This document shows positions 24,721-34,622 of a stretch of 64,000 nt of DNA, one piece after another (position 1 is the first letter of the stretch; each line of letters starts with the position of its first letter). The position numbers and the translations under genes were made by a program. The DNA is from Ananas comosus (Eukaryota > Streptophyta > Magnoliopsida > Poales > Bromeliaceae). Where the stretch lies: contig NC_033645.1 of assembly GCF_001540865.1 (NCBI RefSeq), forward strand, positions 1 to 64,000, read 5' to 3'. The notes below the pieces were generated by a model, which worked only from the letters and a program-made list of their open reading frames with translations, ran no database searches and was not told the origin of the DNA.

Positions 24721-27336
24721 AAAATCAAAATTTTTGAGTAACAAGTAAATAGATAATTTTGCATGGATAAAACTGTTTATCTCTCCTCTGATTAAAAGCT
24801 TTGGTACCTCCAGAAATTGCTAACATGGCTCCTCCTGTCAATGCCGCAGCACCAATGATGCCACCACGCTTCCATCTAGACCAGCTACTTTCTTCTGATT
24901 GACAGCCTTCGGACTGCAATGCCTCTTTTGCTGCAGCTATTGCAGAGCAAGCAAGCATTATCTCCATGGCTTCCTATAAAGGGCATCCCATAAAATAAAA
25001 TGGATAAAGCAAGTTAAACTGAAAGTTGAAGAGAATAGCATATGCTGGTTAGACATGAGAATGCTAATTAATATTCTTTATGTGGATGCAAGTGATGGTG
25101 CTTTGGCTACTGTTGTCGACTGCCATGAGTCTTGAATTGATAGGAAAATGGTACCATAAAAAGAATTAGGAAAAGATGTCCAAACAATTATCACATGTTT
25201 AAGGGATTATATAACTAATGGCCTCCATAGAGTTGTGTTTTACTTCAATATCCATAATAGGGCTACAGCAACAGCATCATATCAATTTTGTTTGAGAAGA
25301 GTTTTACATATAATACTACCCATAGATATCACAGAGAACAGGAACATGAGTTCTGTCATATAAGGGCTATTGGCATCACCCTATATAAGCAGTTCTACAA
25401 GAGAAACGATAAAACATATTCTTATTCTAATTAAGAAAGAACAACAAACCACATTTATCCATTGGACATCAAGCCACCCAGCCAAAATTCTTAGAGCAAT
25501 GCGGTGACGAGCATCGTATCCCTTTCTGTGTTGAGAACTCTTTTTATCATCATCAGGTATATCAGCCACGCAAGCAGAAAGAAGTTCATAAAGAAAGCCC
25601 AATTTCCGTTGATCACTGACCGGAAAATCCACTATAATTGACTTGTTATCCAATAGAACAGTCGATTTGTTAATTGCCGCCTCTTGTCCGAAAAACACTT
25701 TTATCTTTGTTAAATCAAACATTTCAGCAGACATAGATAACATGGATCTGTCATCAGATAATTGTCCAATGATTTCTGACGTACTAGATGTCAATTCAGA
25801 AATTTTATGCACCATATCAGAAGTAAATCTTTTATCAGAGTTATCTTTATGTTCACTTTGCTCTTCCTTGGCAACCTCAGTTGAACCGGAAGCCGTTTTC
25901 AAGCTTGCGACAATTGAATCGATAGCTTTTGACAATGCAAGCTCTTCCTCTGATCTCTCTGAAGAAGTTTCGTTGTTGTCAAAGATTATCTTCAAGAACT
26001 GGAAAGAATGTGCAAACAAAAAGCAGAAGTCAGTTTCCCGATCACTTATACTTCTTTGACGAAACAGAGCCAGGAAGTCAGGACCATAAGATTTAGTGAT
26101 CTGGCCTCTTTTAATCTCAAAAAGAATAGTCAAAAGGAAGCTAATCTTTCTTCATATTCGTTCTGTAACATTATCTGACATAGACTGAATGAAATTAGTC
26201 TTGTATATATCCTCAAGTACTTCTATGAAACTAAAGTTGTAGATAATACTAGTGCGGCCAGCTACAATCAAAGGTTAATCAGCATACACTTCGAGCAGCG
26301 AATATTTCTAATGATGTTTCCAGTAAGAAGGAATACAATTTGACGACTTTGCACTTAAAATTCAAAAATAATTGTAAGTTGCAGTTTTTAATCATACAAA
26401 GAACATTGAATTCTGAACAATAAACAGATCAGCCAGTAATAGATAACATGCTGTATGCAAGTAAAGGCATGCTAATGGGGGTGTTTGTTCAGAATATTCA
26501 ACAGCAAATTAAATCTACCATCAAGACCTATCGACATGTCAATCCTTTTTTCTTCTTTTAATTTTTAAGAAACACCACATCATGGGAAGGGGTTTGTCAC
26601 ATAATATGGTTGTCTTGAAAGGCAAAATAGCCTATTCTTGAGTAATTTTTTTTTTTAAAAAAAAATCTCGTCTGCTTGGTTAAGCTTTCTACTTCTGCAT
26701 TTAGCAGCAGCTGGTTCTAGTAGTGCGTTTCATGAATGGAAAAGTTTGGAGCTTTTGGCGCAATTAGAAGCTGAGATGAGATTCTAAGCTCCGAACGTAG
26801 ATTTTTCTACAAAGAGAAACTGTTGAGGATATTGTATTAATGTGCTTCACGTACTAGCATTTCGCATGCAGTGCTTCACTAAACAAGACTAGCATTACAT
26901 GTGGCAACTTGTTAGATGCAAACCACGAGCCCCAAAATACTTAAACCTAGTTATTATTAATATCAAAGCCCCTAAATGCAAACACATTACGATCACATTA
27001 CGATTCTCGCACAACCACAGACTCTATCCAAACTCAAGAACTACATTCCCCACGACATACCTCCGCGATTCGATCCCTAGGGCAACTCGACGCCGCGGTC
27101 TCCTCGATTGCCGCCCAGGAATCGGGATCGATCCCGAGGTGGTGGAAAACGGGGCGTAGCAGGGCGTGGGACTCATGAGTCCAGAGATCGGAGGGGTCAC
27201 CACCGCCGCCGCCGCCGCCGTCATCGGCGGCAGAGTTGCGGGGGCGGGAGTGGTCGAGCTGGGCCTGGCCGAGTGCGAGGGCGAGGAGCGCCGCGGCGGC
27301 GCGGCTCTGGGCCGGGGCGAGGAGCGAGCTCGGCAT
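20221..27336 (-). CDS. DUF726 (TMCO4-like) membrane alpha/beta-hydrolase
   Basis: Exons in coding order: 27336-27061, 25998-25450, 24973-24808, 24128-23976, 22581-22484, 22376-22285, 22191-22121, 21668-21533, 21430-21371, 21290-21208, 21127-21051, 20595-20525, 20448-20391, 20301-20221. Phases close exactly: 1971 bases, 656 residues, close to the Arabidopsis homologue At4g36210 (recalled). Residues 290-390 are Gly/Ala-rich and hydrophobic, the membrane segments of the family. The hydrolase part has the nucleophile elbow GFSLG (Ser542), with likely Asp601 (TNDW) and His640 (DGHSAY), so the triad looks intact. The substrate of plant members is not known to me. Start chosen at MPSSLL. An in-frame ATG at 27471 would add 45 residues of (Ser-Leu)n from a CT repeat. 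The gene is convergent with the NERD-like gene and divergent from the one at 28082. Confidence 0.9.
21827..22043. mobile_element. Short foldback MITE in intron 7 of the DUF726 gene
   Basis: The left end reads GGGCTTGTTTGGCTGTAACT and the right end AGCTGTTAGCCAAACACCT, inverted. An inner block also inverts ('ctggagctt' against 'aaaactccaaaagct'). About 217 bp, no ORF. The target duplication is not clear. Confidence 0.5.
23135..23400. other. Coding-like relic in intron 4 of the DUF726 gene
   Basis: This patch is less AT-rich than the intron around it. On the minus strand a frame runs open for about 45 codons (TVDDFVEDDNGGLHVLELV and on) before stops. The plus strand also shows an open but interrupted frame starting MSTEHSLEG. 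It has no splice sites linking it to the gene. It may be a decayed retrocopy or captured exon, and I do not recognise the source. Confidence 0.3.
24437..24677. mobile_element. Family B TIR element between two (TA)n tracts
   Basis: The ends are 'tagaactaggctactattc' and 'atagcagccggactcta', inverted, each with the inner motif GCACCAAGT. Both flanks are (TA)n tracts (24405-24436 and 24675-24718). About 240 bp, no ORF. This is the best-preserved copy of the family and lies in intron 3 of the DUF726 gene. Confidence 0.65.
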
Positions 27337-27382
27337 CGGCGGCGACGAGGGGAGGAGGAGAGGGATCGGCGAAGGGTCGGGG

Positions 27383-27444
<62 letters not shown>

Positions 27445-28081
27445 GTTTGCGGAGGAGGAGGAGCGATGCATTTTGTGTGCGTTGTGGCGCGACGAGCGAC
27501 GCGCGCACGATTATCGGCGTAGCAACGGTTTAAGAAGCTCCTGCTACTACAACTACTCAAAAGCGTGGCGCGTGAACCGTGAAACTCGGAGAAAATGTTT
27601 CCTGCACCGAGTGTACACGCTCACTCGACACACCGCATCTCAAGTCCCGTGAACTTTTAAACATTTTAAACTTTGTCACAACCATATTATTATTATCAGC
27701 ATAATTATATTTATATTTATAATAATTTTAAAATATTTAAGTTGAAGATTATATTAAAATATAAATTTGAGACTAGAATTTATAATCTACTCTAAAAAAA
27801 AAATTTAAATTTAAAATATAATAAAATATTAAACGGACCTATCCTCTGCGGCCCCGTCTCTCGCACCAACACCGACCTGGCTCGACCAGCTAATAACAAC
27901 GCCCGATCCTTCGCGCCCACGTCTCTCGCACCCCGCACGAGTCTACAAAACCCGATCGCGATCGACTCGAACGCCTCCCTCGGCTTCGTTGCCCCACGAA
28001 GCAAAAGGAGGAGCGATCGCACTGCATGTCGGAGCGAAATTAGGGCGCGGAGAGGAAGGGGGATCGGGGACGCGGAGGAGG
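27337..28081. promoter_or_regulatory. Shared upstream region of two divergent genes, with a (GA)n tract
   Basis: The 745 bases separate the start codons of the DUF726 gene (minus) and the DUF8204-like gene (plus), so both promoters must lie here. 27385-27440 is a (GA)n tract in the leader of the DUF726 gene. Such GA/CT tracts bind BPC/GAGA-type factors in plants (established knowledge). The middle (27660-27840) is AT-rich. I see no unambiguous TATA box. Confidence 0.5.
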
Positions 28082-31000
28082 ATGGAGGAGGAATCGCCGC
28101 GCGGCGGCGGCGGCGGAGCTCCGAGATCGGGGGCGGAGGGCCTCGGCGGCGGCGACCCCCAGGACCCGGAGGCGTCGGCGGCGGCGGCGGAGGGGAGGAA
28201 GGGGAAATCATGCAAGGGGTGCCTCTACTACTCCTCGCTCCGCAAATCCCAATCCCGGAACCCTATGTGCTTCGGCATCTCCAGGACCCTTCCACAAGGT
28301 TAGAAACCCTGTTGTTCGTAACTGCAATCGTTGATTTGTGTGCGATTCTGTTGATTTGATGTGGGAAAAGGCTGATTCTTTTGAGTACTCTGGGCTCTGG
28401 CATCGGTTTGTTATAACAGGGTTTTGATATGTTAACCGTGGTGAAGAAAAGGGAAAGGAAATGATTTATTTGATTCTAAAGAGAATAGAAAACCGGCGTA
28501 GTAGATTTTAGTTTAAGGATATTTGGGTGATTTGTTCGATTGGAGTTTCCGCTCTGCTTCATTGTTAAGGTTAAATTGGTAGAATTCGCTAACTTATCTG
28601 AGACTGTTTCATCTCTTATATAGTTGATTTTTGGTGTTTTTTATGGATCTGGGAGCTGGAAAATTGGTTGTTTTATGAAGATTGTTGTAAATCGGGCGAA
28701 GGAATCACTGTTGGTCCTCATAATGATCAAACTAATATTGATGAAATTTGGGTTTTGGGGGAAATTTTTATGAATTAGCTCATTAGGCTTTTACTGTTTT
28801 TTGGTCTTTCTTTTTTCTAATTCTTTAATCTCCTTAATCTTCACAACAGAAGATTAATAAGTGAAGATGATTTTGTATGCAATTAGAGGAGATGATGGAA
28901 GCATACAAGAAAATGTTATACTATGAGTTAGTAACCGGGAAATTACAGAATTTAGTAGATAGAAAAGTCTGTGCTCTTTATTTATTATAGTTAGCTCTTG
29001 TCACGGTACCCTGGGTTAGGAGAAGGGCTCAGACTGAAGCCAGATGCACTTTGGTAAGCCATTGATTTATTCTTCCATCAAAGTTGGAATGGATAAACTA
29101 GGTGAAGATGAATATCACAAACTGTATGAGTAGGCACCTTGATCCCTCTACTCAGTAGTTTGAGAAGGATTGCTCGAGGCACGCACATTGGTGCTTAGAC
29201 ACAAGGCCCCAGGGTCATTGCCTTGTATTCTTACTTGCACCTCAAGTAGAGTGCCTCACAGAAGCATGCACCTCAGCCAAGGACCCAGGCGCACTTAAGA
29301 TGCCCCTTATATTGACTTTATTAGCTTTGGACATGAGATGCGCAAGTAACAGCCCTTTGGCTTAGTGATTTTCTTACATTTGTATTTATTGTCCAGTGCC
29401 AAGCTACATAGTGGGAGAGTCTGAAATAGAGGCAATGAAAGATGGACGTAACCTGTCGGACTTCAAGTATGCATGTGTTGGTTATTCAGTGTTTCTGGAT
29501 AAGAAAGGAAATCCGAGTGACAACCAAGAGAACCAAGCAGAGCTGCCATTCTGTGTTGGAATTGAGGTTTTTCTCTTCTAAAAACAATTTCTTGATTCTA
29601 TATATTCTCTTTGGTTGATTCAACTTTTTCTTTGTAATAGTATATTTATTTGGGATTTTCTCACTTAAAAGATGGAAAATGTATAGGTAAAAACGTACAG
29701 AACTTACTTGAACTATGGCTCATTTTGATTTAGTTACCCAACCTTTGAAAATTTTAATTTTGCTACCCAACCTTTCGATTTATAATTTATTTGATTTGAG
29801 TTAGTCAACGACACATTATCTTTAAAATTTGAATGTATCGTTTATCTTTGCAGGTTTAGTTAGTATGCTTCATGTAATTTTCGCAATTATAAATTCATGA
29901 AAGTTATTAGCTTAAATTTTGAAGTCAAAGTACCGTTGACTGATTTAAATCAAACAAATTCAAAGGATGTATAGTAAAATCAACATGTTGAAAGGTTGGG
30001 TAGCTTTCAAAATGGTCCATAGTTCAGGTATGTTCTGTACATTTTACCAAAAAGAAATATAAACTAATGTTGTAGAAACAAGCAACTACTAACTTTTTCC
30101 ATCTTGGTCCATTCAGTGTATTTACTCTACTTAGTATTAGACAGTTTGAAAACATGAATGGGCAATTTAGCAAATTCTATCATCTTACATATGTTTTGGG
30201 GGAAATATTTGCTTTGATGGGGGAAATAATTAATTAAATCACTTCGAATAAAAGGCAACTGCATTCATCTCCTTGCCTTCTTGGAAGTTGCTTGTGCCGA
30301 TCCCTTGTTGCTATGTAGCATAAATAATGTAGTCATTTAGTTAAAATGCTGATAAATAAATCCTATTCTAGTATCACAGCATGCATGAAGTTTTCTCAAG
30401 GCTCAAATATAGACACCATTTGAGAGAAAAATTTTGAGGTGAAAAGTTAAAATAGCCAATCATTGTTTTCGTAAGTAATCTCACAATGACTATCAGCTTT
30501 CTCAGTGGAATGGCTTTGTTTGCTAGTTTTAGCTCCAGCAGTGACAGCTATGAATTGTTTGGTCATTGTAGAAAGTCAGTAATTGTTCAGAAATTTCAAA
30601 TTGACTTGAGGAAAATGTAATGCGTTTCAATATGCACTCAGGATCTTTGTACTTTATAGCATATTCAGAGCCTATATTCTCCAAAAATATTGAGGTAGAG
30701 CAGATATAATTAAAGAGCTGTGAAGAATTGTGATGAGTGAGAATGCTGAATTAGTAGAAGGAAAACTAGTGTAAGAACTATTTTACTGTTCCTATGTCTA
30801 TCTTTAGAATTTCACTTCGTAGAGAAATTCACTTCATGCTCCATGGCATTATATGATAGTCGTGATATCTATACTTTTGTTTTAATATGTTTCTTGAATA
30901 AAGTGAATTTTTATATCGCTCTCTTTTGTACTTTTGCCTTTTCATCATTGTTTTAAATATGTTGTTGCAGCTGTTGGTTGACAGAAGAGCCTCCACTTCT

Positions 31001-31601
31001 GCTCACGCTCCTGCTCACGTTCACAAGGAAGGTAATGTGGCTAAATATTGAGAAGACTCTGGGAGTGGAAAAGAGACATATTAACTTCTTGAAATTTTAT
31101 TACTTCTTGCTTGTCAGATAAAACTACTCTCGCAAATGTAGGCTATCTTGAGTTATAGTTGCTCTTTCAATGCTTTATAATTGTAATTCTGTCGTGAAGA
31201 ATATTCTCTTTACTTGAGAGAAGGTTTTTAACCTATGAATAAAAGTTTTGGATTTTAATCTATGGATGGAAAAGTTTTCTGACAATCTGCATGTAAACTT
31301 TCTTTTGAAGATGCTGCTGCACATTCTCAACCGCGAGGATATAAACCTTCACACTCTTCAGGAGAGGAGTTCTTAAACAGGCAAGCTCTTAGTTCCAGTT
31401 TCTACTTTTACTACCTAGTTAATGAATTAGAACCCTTTCAAATGTCAACAAATAGGATACTGATGTTTGCACTTGTGCAGGTTTTCAAGGAATGCTGGAC
31501 TCGTGGCTTCGGGCGTGGCCAGGAACCTAAACAAAGTCGGCAACTACATCAAAGAAAACATAGATGATATACTGTATCCTTACCGCCGACGACCCAAGTA
31601 G
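28082..31601 (+). CDS. Conserved plant protein of unknown function (DUF8204-like)
   Basis: Exons: 28082-28298, 29397-29566, 30971-31031, 31311-31380, 31481-31601, giving 639 bases and 212 residues with consistent phases. The start is the first in-frame ATG. After an acidic Gly/Ala-rich head comes a Cys-containing block (GKSCKGCLYYSS, near residue 45), then VPSYIVGESEIEAMKDGR, a LLVDRR motif and a C-terminal block NAGLVASGVARNLNKVGNYI ending in YRRRPK. I know these blocks from a widespread plant family without an assigned role. There is no signal peptide or membrane segment. The last intron (31381-31480) begins GC and ends AG; the GCAAGC donor fits the GC-AG class. Intron 2 contains a MITE. 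Confidence 0.85.
29685..30048. mobile_element. MITE (ACCTTTC family), copy 2
   Basis: The left arm starts AGGTAAAAACGTACAGAACT and carries 'tacccaacctttgaaaat'. The right arm mirrors it: 'gaaaggttgggtagctttc' and 'tgttctgtacattttacc'. About 364 bp, terminal inverted repeats over 100 bases long, no ORF. It lies in intron 2 of the DUF8204-like gene. Confidence 0.7.
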
Positions 31602-32394
31602 AGCCAAGCTTAAAACAAAAACTAGCCTTGACATCTTCACTTTATCTAGATAAACAAATAAATGAGATGGGGGTTATCAGGGATTCATAATTGTTTGTTT
31701 CCTGCTGTATCTGTTATAATTTTGTAACTTAATTTTGAGATCAAAGTTTTTCGCAATAGTGAAAACTCTTCAGGGTTATTTTTTTGTCGTTGGTGTTGCT
31801 ACTAATGATGCAAATTAAAATTATGTGTAGAGGAAGTAGTTTCTTGGAGGAAGAATGTTTTTTGCAAAAAAGTTGAGACTGGTGTCTTGTTGTAGCTGCA
31901 TTTGGTAAGCTGGATTGGTTACGAGGTATGGTTTGTTCCGTATCTAGCTCGAAATTCATTACCCGTAAATTCTTCGATGCTTGGTATAGAGTTGCTACAT
32001 TTCTATGGATGCCAATTTGTGTTGGTGGGCTGTGTTTGTAGCCGACAATTGGATTTGTTGCGTCAACTTGAAACCTATATCTATGTTTCTGTAGGTTAGC
32101 TGTGTTCATGATATTCATGCGACGTCGTCTCTCGACTGAAATGGAGATGTATTTGGCTGCCTCATTTTGACATTGACAGACTAAATAGTGAATTCTTGTG
32201 GGTGTTATATGCCTGGGTTCTGTGCTCATGTTGATTCGAATTGGTGTGTTAATTTCAGTTTAGACAAGTTTGTGTTTGTCTCCTATTTGGCCTTGTTTCT
32301 CTATCTATTTTCAATAATACAATCTCTACCGAAGCCTTTAGCTGAACACTATAGTAACAAGTTTCAAAAGTCGAAGCACTAATTTAATACTTTT

Positions 32395-32546
32395 TTTTTT
32401 TGAGAGATAGATAACATGTTACCCGCTTTATTTATTTTATTTAGAAATAATTTAGCTAAAAATGTGAATCTATCTAGAATTCAAACTCGGAACCTCGAAT
32501 ATCAATCACCAAGCCCATAGCCACTTACGCTAGGGACGGTCGGTAT
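32395..32546 (-). mobile_element. SINE, minus strand, with 15-bp target duplication
   Basis: Read on the minus strand it begins GACCGTCCCTAGCGTAAGTG (A-box-like), carries a degenerate B-box (GAGTTTGAATTC) and ends TATCTCTCA plus an A-tail. The flanks are taatttaatactttt (32380-32394) and taatttagtactttt (32547-32561), a 15-bp target duplication with one mismatch. The A- and B-box order suggests a tRNA-derived SINE transcribed by Pol III. Confidence 0.75.
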
Positions 32547-32984
32547 TAATTTAGTACTTTTGGTTCTGCTATTGTGTGAAACTGTTATGTATGCTTTTAT
32601 ATTATCACTTGGATCGTATCAACCAACTTCCATTCTTGTCGGGTGGAATACATTTTGAGAGAAGCAATTTTTTGGGAGCTTTCCTTGCAATTTATTAATC
32701 TTCTTCTAAAGATATAAAGCACTTGTATTTCAAGTTACATCGGTTATCTTAAACATGATCATTTGGCATTTAGAAATATCTGCGACTTATAAAATTGACT
32801 TCTTTACTTCAGAGAAACATGAAATGAACTTGTTGACAGCTATTGTTATTCCTGACCTCATGCCAATTATTTTGCCGCAGATAAGCTAACAATTATTGGT
32901 ACCTCAATATGACACTTGTACAGAACTTATTAAGTCTACATATGCTGACAACGTTTAATTGAAAATTAACTAAGTAGTTAATAG

Positions 32985-33595
32985 ACTGACCGTCCCTAAC
33001 GCAAGTGGAAAAAGGGCTTGGTGGTTGGTATTCAAGACCCAAGTTTGAATCCTAGTTGATTCACATTTCTAACTAAGTTTATTTCTAAATGAAATAAATG
33101 AAGCGGGTAGGAATGTCAATGGGTATGGATACCCGAAATATTATCCGAATTCGAATCTGAACGGGACGGGTTTATCTGAACTAAACAGGTATGGATTCGG
33201 TTATGGGTATAGAAAATAAAAATCCGACGAATATGGATACGAGTATGGATTTTGTATTTATCCGACCCGACCCGAATAAATTATATATATAAATACTTTA
33301 TTTTTATTTATTTATATAATATATAAAATATTTAATAATTTTTATCTCTTAGATCTTCATTCAACGGTATGGAACCCGCCGGGTATGGGTACTGGTCCGG
33401 GTTCGGATTTAGGGTTTTTGGTTGGGTACGGATATGGGTATGGATTTTTAAAACCCGCCGGGTTCGGGTTCGGGTACGGATTTTAATTTGATTTTCGAGT
33501 TCAGGTTCGAATTTTTAAAAATCCGATCTGTTGACATTCCTAAAAACGAATAGCATGCTACCTCTATCTCTCAAAAAAAAAAAAAAGAAGAAAAA
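32985..33595 (+). mobile_element. SINE, plus strand, interrupted by a TIR element
   Basis: It begins ACTGACCGTCCCTAACGC and continues with 'caagtttgaatcctagttg' (B-box-like) to the 3' part 'gaatgaagcgggta'-type sequence. After the insertion at 33112-33545 it resumes with 'tagcatgctacctctatct' and an A-tail. The target duplication is 'aattaactaagt..agtaa' at 32964-32984 and 33596-33616 (about 20 bases, few mismatches). It is the same family as the SINE at 32395. Confidence 0.75.
33112..33545. mobile_element. GGAATGTCAA-type TIR element inserted in a SINE
   Basis: It starts GGAATGTCAATGGGTATGG and ends CTGTTGACATTCCTA, inverted ends. The body carries GGTTCGGG-type repeats, inverted relative to the copy at 3372. 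The host SINE sequence continues on both sides, which fixes the limits. Flanks AAGCGGGTA and AAACGAATA could be a worn 9-bp duplication (6 of 9 match). Confidence 0.65.
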
Positions 33596-34176
33596 AATTA
33601 ACTAAGTCAGTAACAGAGTCAATCGGAAGTATGAGATGAGTGAGTGCGCTTGAATCTGACCAAGCTGTCAGAGCTAAAATAGAAAAAAATGTGGCACCTT
33701 AAGAATTTAAAGTAGTTATATATATGTAAGATTTAGTTTTATTAAAATTCTTAATCCGGCTATAGTTCTAAACATCTTAATTCGACTATAATATTTTTTG
33801 ATGACGGTTAGAAATAAAAGATTAAGTGGGTTGAACGATTTTAGCGCTAAAATAATTCTAAAATAAACAACACTCCTAAAAGATTAAGAGGGTTTAACTT
33901 CATATCTCAACGAGCAGAACACGATCTTGCTCGTATTTGACGAGTTGACAGCCCTAAATTCAGAGGCAGAGGCTCATCCCCCTCTAAGTTGTTCATTACA
34001 AAATGGCCCAACAAATTCGCTCTCTCTCTTCCCCTCTGTTTCTCTTCCTTTCTTTCCTCCTTTCCTTCTCTCCCCTTTCTCTCTCCCTCTCTCCTCCGTT
34101 TCCACCGTCGACGCAAACGAAGAAACAACGATATATATCTCTCTCTCCCCCTCCATATCTAAACCAAAAACGAAAG

Positions 34177-34179
<3 letters not shown>

Positions 34180-34220
<41 letters not shown>

Positions 34221-34320
34221 GAGGAGGAGGAGGAGGAGGAGGAGGCTTCGTGCAGTGCTTTCGCTTAGGGCAATGAACGGAGCCAAACCCCCCGTCGTCG
34301 TCGTCGTCGTCGTCGTCGTC
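34180..34320. repeat. (GA)n, (GAG)n and (GTC)9 microsatellites in the FMP32-like leader
   Basis: (GA)n at 34180-34218 passes into (GAG)n to 34245, and (GTC)9 lies at 34294-34320. A further (CT)n tract lies in intron 1 at about 34590-34616. GA/CT tracts near the start are common in plant leaders. The GTC tract is translated in the uORF frame. Confidence 0.8.
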
Positions 34321-34350
34321 CTCCACCCCTGCGCCCTCATCCACCTCTAA
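34273..34350 (+). promoter_or_regulatory. Upstream ORF with a nine-valine run in the FMP32-like leader
   Basis: An ATG at 34273 opens a 25-codon frame ending TAA at 34348-34350, 42 bases before the main ATG. A (GTC)9 microsatellite (34294-34320) encodes nine consecutive valines. If the transcript starts upstream, this uORF could reduce translation of the main frame. The transcription start is not known from sequence. Confidence 0.5.
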
Positions 34351-34392
34351 CAACAAACCTAGAATCTCTCCACTCGGACCCGGTCGAATTCA

Positions 34393-34588
34393 ATGGCGGC
34401 GCCCCGCATCCTCTACCGCCGAGGCGGTGGCGCGGCGTTGGGCCTCTGTTCTCGGTCGCCGCCGCCGCTCGGCGCCGCCCCTGATTCGGCTCGCTGCGTC
34501 TCGCAGCTCGTGCAGAGCAACGGGAAGAGGGCGTTCCTGGTCGACACATTGGCGTTGGTAACGTAGTGATCCAATGGATCGAGACCAA

Positions 34589-34622
<34 letters not shown>

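Larger units (their letters stand above)
31602..34272. other. Intergenic region with two SINEs and a TIR element
   Basis: Between the DUF8204-like gene and the FMP32-like gene. It holds the 3' UTR of the former, a minus-strand SINE (32395-32546) and a plus-strand SINE (32985-33595) split by a TIR element. The last part (33990-34272) is the CT- and GA-rich leader or promoter of the FMP32-like gene: (GA)n at 34180-34218 and (GAG)n at 34217-34245. I see no other coding exon. Confidence 0.6.

Noticed and set aside
27034..27560. Frames with long Ser-Leu or Arg-Glu runs
   Set aside because: They are translations of the (GA)n tract. Only the frame starting at 27336 continues into exon 2 of the DUF726 gene.
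33907..34356. Frames rich in Arg-Glu, Ser-Leu, Pro or Val
   Set aside because: They come from microsatellites in the FMP32-like leader. Only the short uORF at 34273 has an ATG placed to matter.
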